A DNA stretch of 40,387 bases, taken from contig CAZWBQ010000012.1 in assembly GCA_964632545.1 (NCBI GenBank), forward strand, positions 1 to 40,387. The letters are read 5' to 3'. This DNA is from UBA7398 sp964632545 (GTDB lineage Bacteria > Actinomycetota > Actinomycetes > Nanopelagicales > Nanopelagicaceae). The position numbers were made by a program, and so were the translations under genes. The notes beneath the pieces were generated by a model. The model made no database searches, had not been told where the DNA came from, and saw only the letters and a list, made by a program, of their open reading frames with translations. Of this stretch, positions 37,995 to 40,387 are shown piece by piece (the stretch's first letter is position 1; the number at the start of each line of letters is the position of its first letter).

Positions 37995-40387
37995 TCAACT
38001 ATTCACCACAGTATAAATGTGCTTTGCCAAGTTAGAAATACCTTGATCCCAAGTCACTCCCAGAAAAGGAGTTCCGACTAAATCTTCTGCAGAGGTTTTT
38101 ACTCTGACTTCAATGGCATCTCTAAACAAGAATCTTTCTATCGTTGCTTCTCTATTATCTAGTGCCAAATATGCGAGAATTTGCATTGGAGAATTAAGAC
38201 CTTTTGCTGAAATTATTGATTCAATAACAAAAAAGCCAATTGCGGAATTAAGCTGTGGATTCTTGCTCTTCCATACAGTTGGATCGTTTGCCGTGAGGAA
38301 GCTTTCAATGTCCTTCACTGTCAATTTCGATGACTTGAGATCAGAAATCAATTTCTTACGGAAATTCAAGTACTTCTCATCTGATCCAAGAGATATTGCA
38401 ATTGCTGAGTTGAACTCTGCAATTCCCTGGATAAACCAAGAGGGAACGAAATCTGCAATACAGCAGGATGCTTTAGCCTCATGAGTTGTTTCCTTGAATT
38501 GGAACTGTTGTACTGCAATTGCATATGCCCTGGCCTGCGCAAGAGTCAGATCTTCGGCTGACACTTGATTTGAAGTGCTAGGCAGAGCGATCAACATGAA
38601 TGCTCTGCCATTAGAACTAATTTCAACATGTGTTCCTGTGCAAAGCTCTTTCGTTGGGCAAATTGATTGCGCTTCATTGCCTTTAGATTGTGACGAGAGG
38701 GACGTGAACTGTTCCTGAGCCCATCGTGAGTCTTCAAAGGTGAAGTAGATCGGGAATAATTCTGTTGCCTGTTTGAATCTTTCCAAAAGTCGACTGGCTG
38801 AATCAAATCCAGTTTTTGAATCTGCCTGAATGCCTTTGGTATTTGGTCCAATCTTTGATGTCAGAACCAAATCCCGATAATAAGAACGATTAAGGGTTAT
38901 GACTTTGTCGGTACCCAATTTCCACGGCCAATAAGCAATACCTTCTAGATTTCCATCTAACTTATCTAAAGCAGTTACTTTCTTTGGTTCATATGGACGA
39001 ATAACACCTGTTGCAGATCCAACGGGTATGTCTTTCGAATCAGCAGTGCGTTTAATCGCAATAGCATCTACAACGCCACTTTCAAGTACCGTAATTTCAA
39101 CACCATCAAAAATAACTTTGCTTCCTGGTTTTAACAGATATCTCTTTTGAGGATTCTTCTTTGGATCAGGGTTCTCTTGATCAGTTTTAAATGGTTTTTG
39201 TCCTTCAGGAAGTAGCAGATATGCCCACTTATCCCAAGATTCTTCATTGCCCCAGTCCCCAGCACCTTCACCTGAACGATCATTGTCTTTGGTGACATCG
39301 ACTAAATACACAAAGGAGCCATTATCTTCTGGGTCCCAGTCGGCCGAATAACCAGTTGCCCTTCTGCTTTCAATGACTAAAGCTTTCTTTGAATTGAGAG
39401 GGACAATCGCTGAGCGAAGGCCATTGCTTGGATTTTCAATTGGCTCAAGAAGAACTGTTACCTCTTGTCCAATTTTCAATGGCGCGCAATAAACCTGCGA
39501 ATCATCAAGCCAGCCGAGTAAAAAAGTCTCCCATGTATCTAAAACTGTCGAACGGATCATGGCTTGGCCGGTTCCGATAGCCCAACCATTTGCTGGAGCA
39601 TGTAGTGAAATACCTTGAGAGTGAAGTAACTCGTGAGCCCACACGGAGTACATATCCGAGTATGGAACTTTTGTAGACTTATATAAATCGTTGTGCCATG
39701 TTCCATCTGCCCAATAAAAAAGATTTTTTTTCCCTTGGGGGGTCATTAAATCAACGCCTCGACCCATGATTCCTTCAACTATGTTCCACTGCTTAGCCTC
39801 TGGGAAGTAAAAGAAAACTGCTTGAATTTTTGAGTAATCGATACTGTTTCCTGTGGAGTTAATTAGCTCTTGCCCAAACTTGTCCCATTCTGCCGCAAAA
39901 TTGTTGGCCTGATACTGCTCACCTTTTCCTGAGGTATAACCAGTTGTTGCTCGCGGAGCTCTAAACCACTTATTGCTGATCGTTGTCTCTATTTTAAGTT
40001 TTCCTTGAGAAAAGTCTCTGTACCAATTCTGAAGCTTTACCGCTTGCTTATTTACTTCATTTAAATGTTCCACTGTGCCAGGTGCATCGGAAAAATCAAT
40101 TGGAATAAAAGCAATATTGAGAACGCCTTTATTTGGAAGTAGGTCTGGTTGAATCGGGAATCCCACATTGTTTTTCTGACGTTTAATTAGGCGTTGATCT
40201 TTTAATTTGCACTCATCAGCTGAAGCGATCACAGGACTCTGTTTACTTGTGACTTTTGGAGTAGGCGTCGCGCTCGGAGTTGGAGTTGTCTTTCCGACAA
40301 CTTTTACGCCTTTGCTCCAAACTAACTTCTTTCCAGACTTAATACATGTGTACTTGTATCCACCAAAAGTTGAAGTTAAATTCACTT
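37995..40387 (-). CDS. Large secreted M6-like metalloprotease, N terminus outside the window
   Basis: At least 796 residues, open at the window edge, so the start and probable signal peptide are missing. The visible N terminus is a short cell-surface-type repeat (GGYKYTCIKSGKKLVWSK), followed by a Thr/Pro/Lys linker at about residues 30-50. Residues about 55-470 resemble the M6-like peptidases. The zinc motif HELLHSQG gives H251, E252 and H255, with a further histidine at 262 as possible third ligand. Residues about 470-796 form a second domain with SWFIQGIAEF, the shape of the WxxEGxAE motif of peptidase-MA enzymes. Its HExxH position reads VQQFQF, so it is probably inactive. An extracellular protein-degrading role is likely and would feed the peptide importer. 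Confidence 0.75.
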   Translation of the reverse strand, partial: VNLTSTFGGYKYTCIKSGKKLVWSKGVKVVGKTTPTPSATPTPKVTSKQSPVIASADECKLKDQRLIKRQKNNVGFPIQPDLLPNKGVLNIAFIPIDFSDAPGTVEHLNEVNKQAVKLQNWYRDFSQGKLKIETTISNKWFRAPRATTGYTSGKGEQYQANNFAAEWDKFGQELINSTGNSIDYSKIQAVFFYFPEAKQWNIVEGIMGRGVDLMTPQGKKNLFYWADGTWHNDLYKSTKVPYSDMYSVWAHELLHSQGISLHAPANGWAIGTGQAMIRSTVLDTWETFLLGWLDDSQVYCAPLKIGQEVTVLLEPIENPSNGLRSAIVPLNSKKALVIESRRATGYSADWDPEDNGSFVYLVDVTKDNDRSGEGAGDWGNEESWDKWAYLLLPEGQKPFKTDQENPDPKKNPQKRYLLKPGSKVIFDGVEITVLESGVVDAIAIKRTADSKDIPVGSATGVIRPYEPKKVTALDKLDGNLEGIAYWPWKLGTDKVITLNRSYYRDLVLTSKIGPNTKGIQADSKTGFDSASRLLERFKQATELFPIYFTFEDSRWAQEQFTSLSSQSKGNEAQSICPTKELCTGTHVEISSNGRAFMLIALPSTSNQVSAEDLTLAQARAYAIAVQQFQFKETTHEAKASCCIADFVPSWFIQGIAEFNSAIAISLGSDEKYLNFRKKLISDLKSSKLTVKDIESFLTANDPTVWKSKNPQLNSAIGFFVIESIISAKGLNSPMQILAYLALDNREATIERFLFRDAIEVRVKTSAEDLVGTPFLGVTWDQGISNLAKHIYTVVNS

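Noticed and set aside
37899..38081. Plus-strand frame of 60 residues after the GNAT gene
   Set aside because: It crosses inverted repeats and runs antisense into the end of the metalloprotease gene. It has polar, low-information content and no ribosome site.

Overview
The window looks like a streamlined, AT-rich actinobacterial chromosome. The best guess is the freshwater acI group (Nanopelagicales: Planktophila or Nanopelagicus type). The reasons are an actinobacterial ctaE-qcrC-qcrA-qcrB respiratory cluster with a di-haem QcrC and a PDWY-type QcrB, low GC, tightly packed genes (start-stop overlaps, shared stop codons), leaderless promoters of the TANNNT type, and an abundance of peptide and amino-acid catabolism. 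The lineage is inferred from gene content, not from a marker tree. No phage, insertion sequence or CRISPR array was seen, and no stretch longer than about 300 bases lacks a gene.

Layout. (1) 1-1484: end of tRNA-Cys, a divergent ROK-family kinase coupled to a phosphomannose-isomerase-type cupin, and a tRNA-Val(GAC) with an unusual anticodon loop. (2) 1494-11853, minus strand: a ten-gene co-directional block, read from dppC through dppA, dppB, dppD and dppF (peptide ABC importer), then an EamA exporter, a DapB paralogue lacking the catalytic histidines, a PaiB-like FMN protein, an M48 membrane protease and an APH-fold kinase. (3) 11942-17948, plus strand: a tightly coupled five-gene operon with a CynX/NimT-like transporter, two GNAT acetyltransferases, an ornithine-cyclodeaminase/mu-crystallin-family protein and a 976-residue kinase/M23/PLP-lyase fusion. 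(4) 17949-24618: a TPP-dependent 2-oxoacid decarboxylase-like enzyme, an aldehyde dehydrogenase, a glutaryl-CoA dehydrogenase, a succinate/glutarate-type CoA transferase and a class V aminotransferase-like protein. (5) 24658-28356: EamA transporter, M3 oligopeptidase, alpha/beta hydrolase. (6) 28405-33583: DEDDh exonuclease, degenerate receiver protein and ctaE-qcrCAB. (7) 33598-40387: SDR, iron-sulphur photolyase-like protein, a group of small membrane proteins (two of them below 60 codons), a GNAT-like protein and a truncated large secreted M6-like metalloprotease.

How the genes may work together. Peptides imported by DppABCDF and cut by the M3 oligopeptidase would supply amino acids. Regions 3 and 4 together hold most of a route from hydroxylysine or lysine to crotonyl-CoA: amino-alcohol kinase and phospho-lyase, semialdehyde dehydrogenase, 2-oxoacid decarboxylase, CoA transferase for glutarate, and glutaryl-CoA dehydrogenase. 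The electrons would then pass to the bc-type complex and cytochrome oxidase encoded next door. The individual families are well supported by residues. The joined pathway is a hypothesis and is the most interesting content of the window.

Regulation. Twelve genes, mostly at the head of their transcription units, have a TANNNT hexamer ending exactly seven bases before the start codon, so they are probably transcribed without a leader. Genes inside operons instead use Shine-Dalgarno sites or ATGA overlaps.
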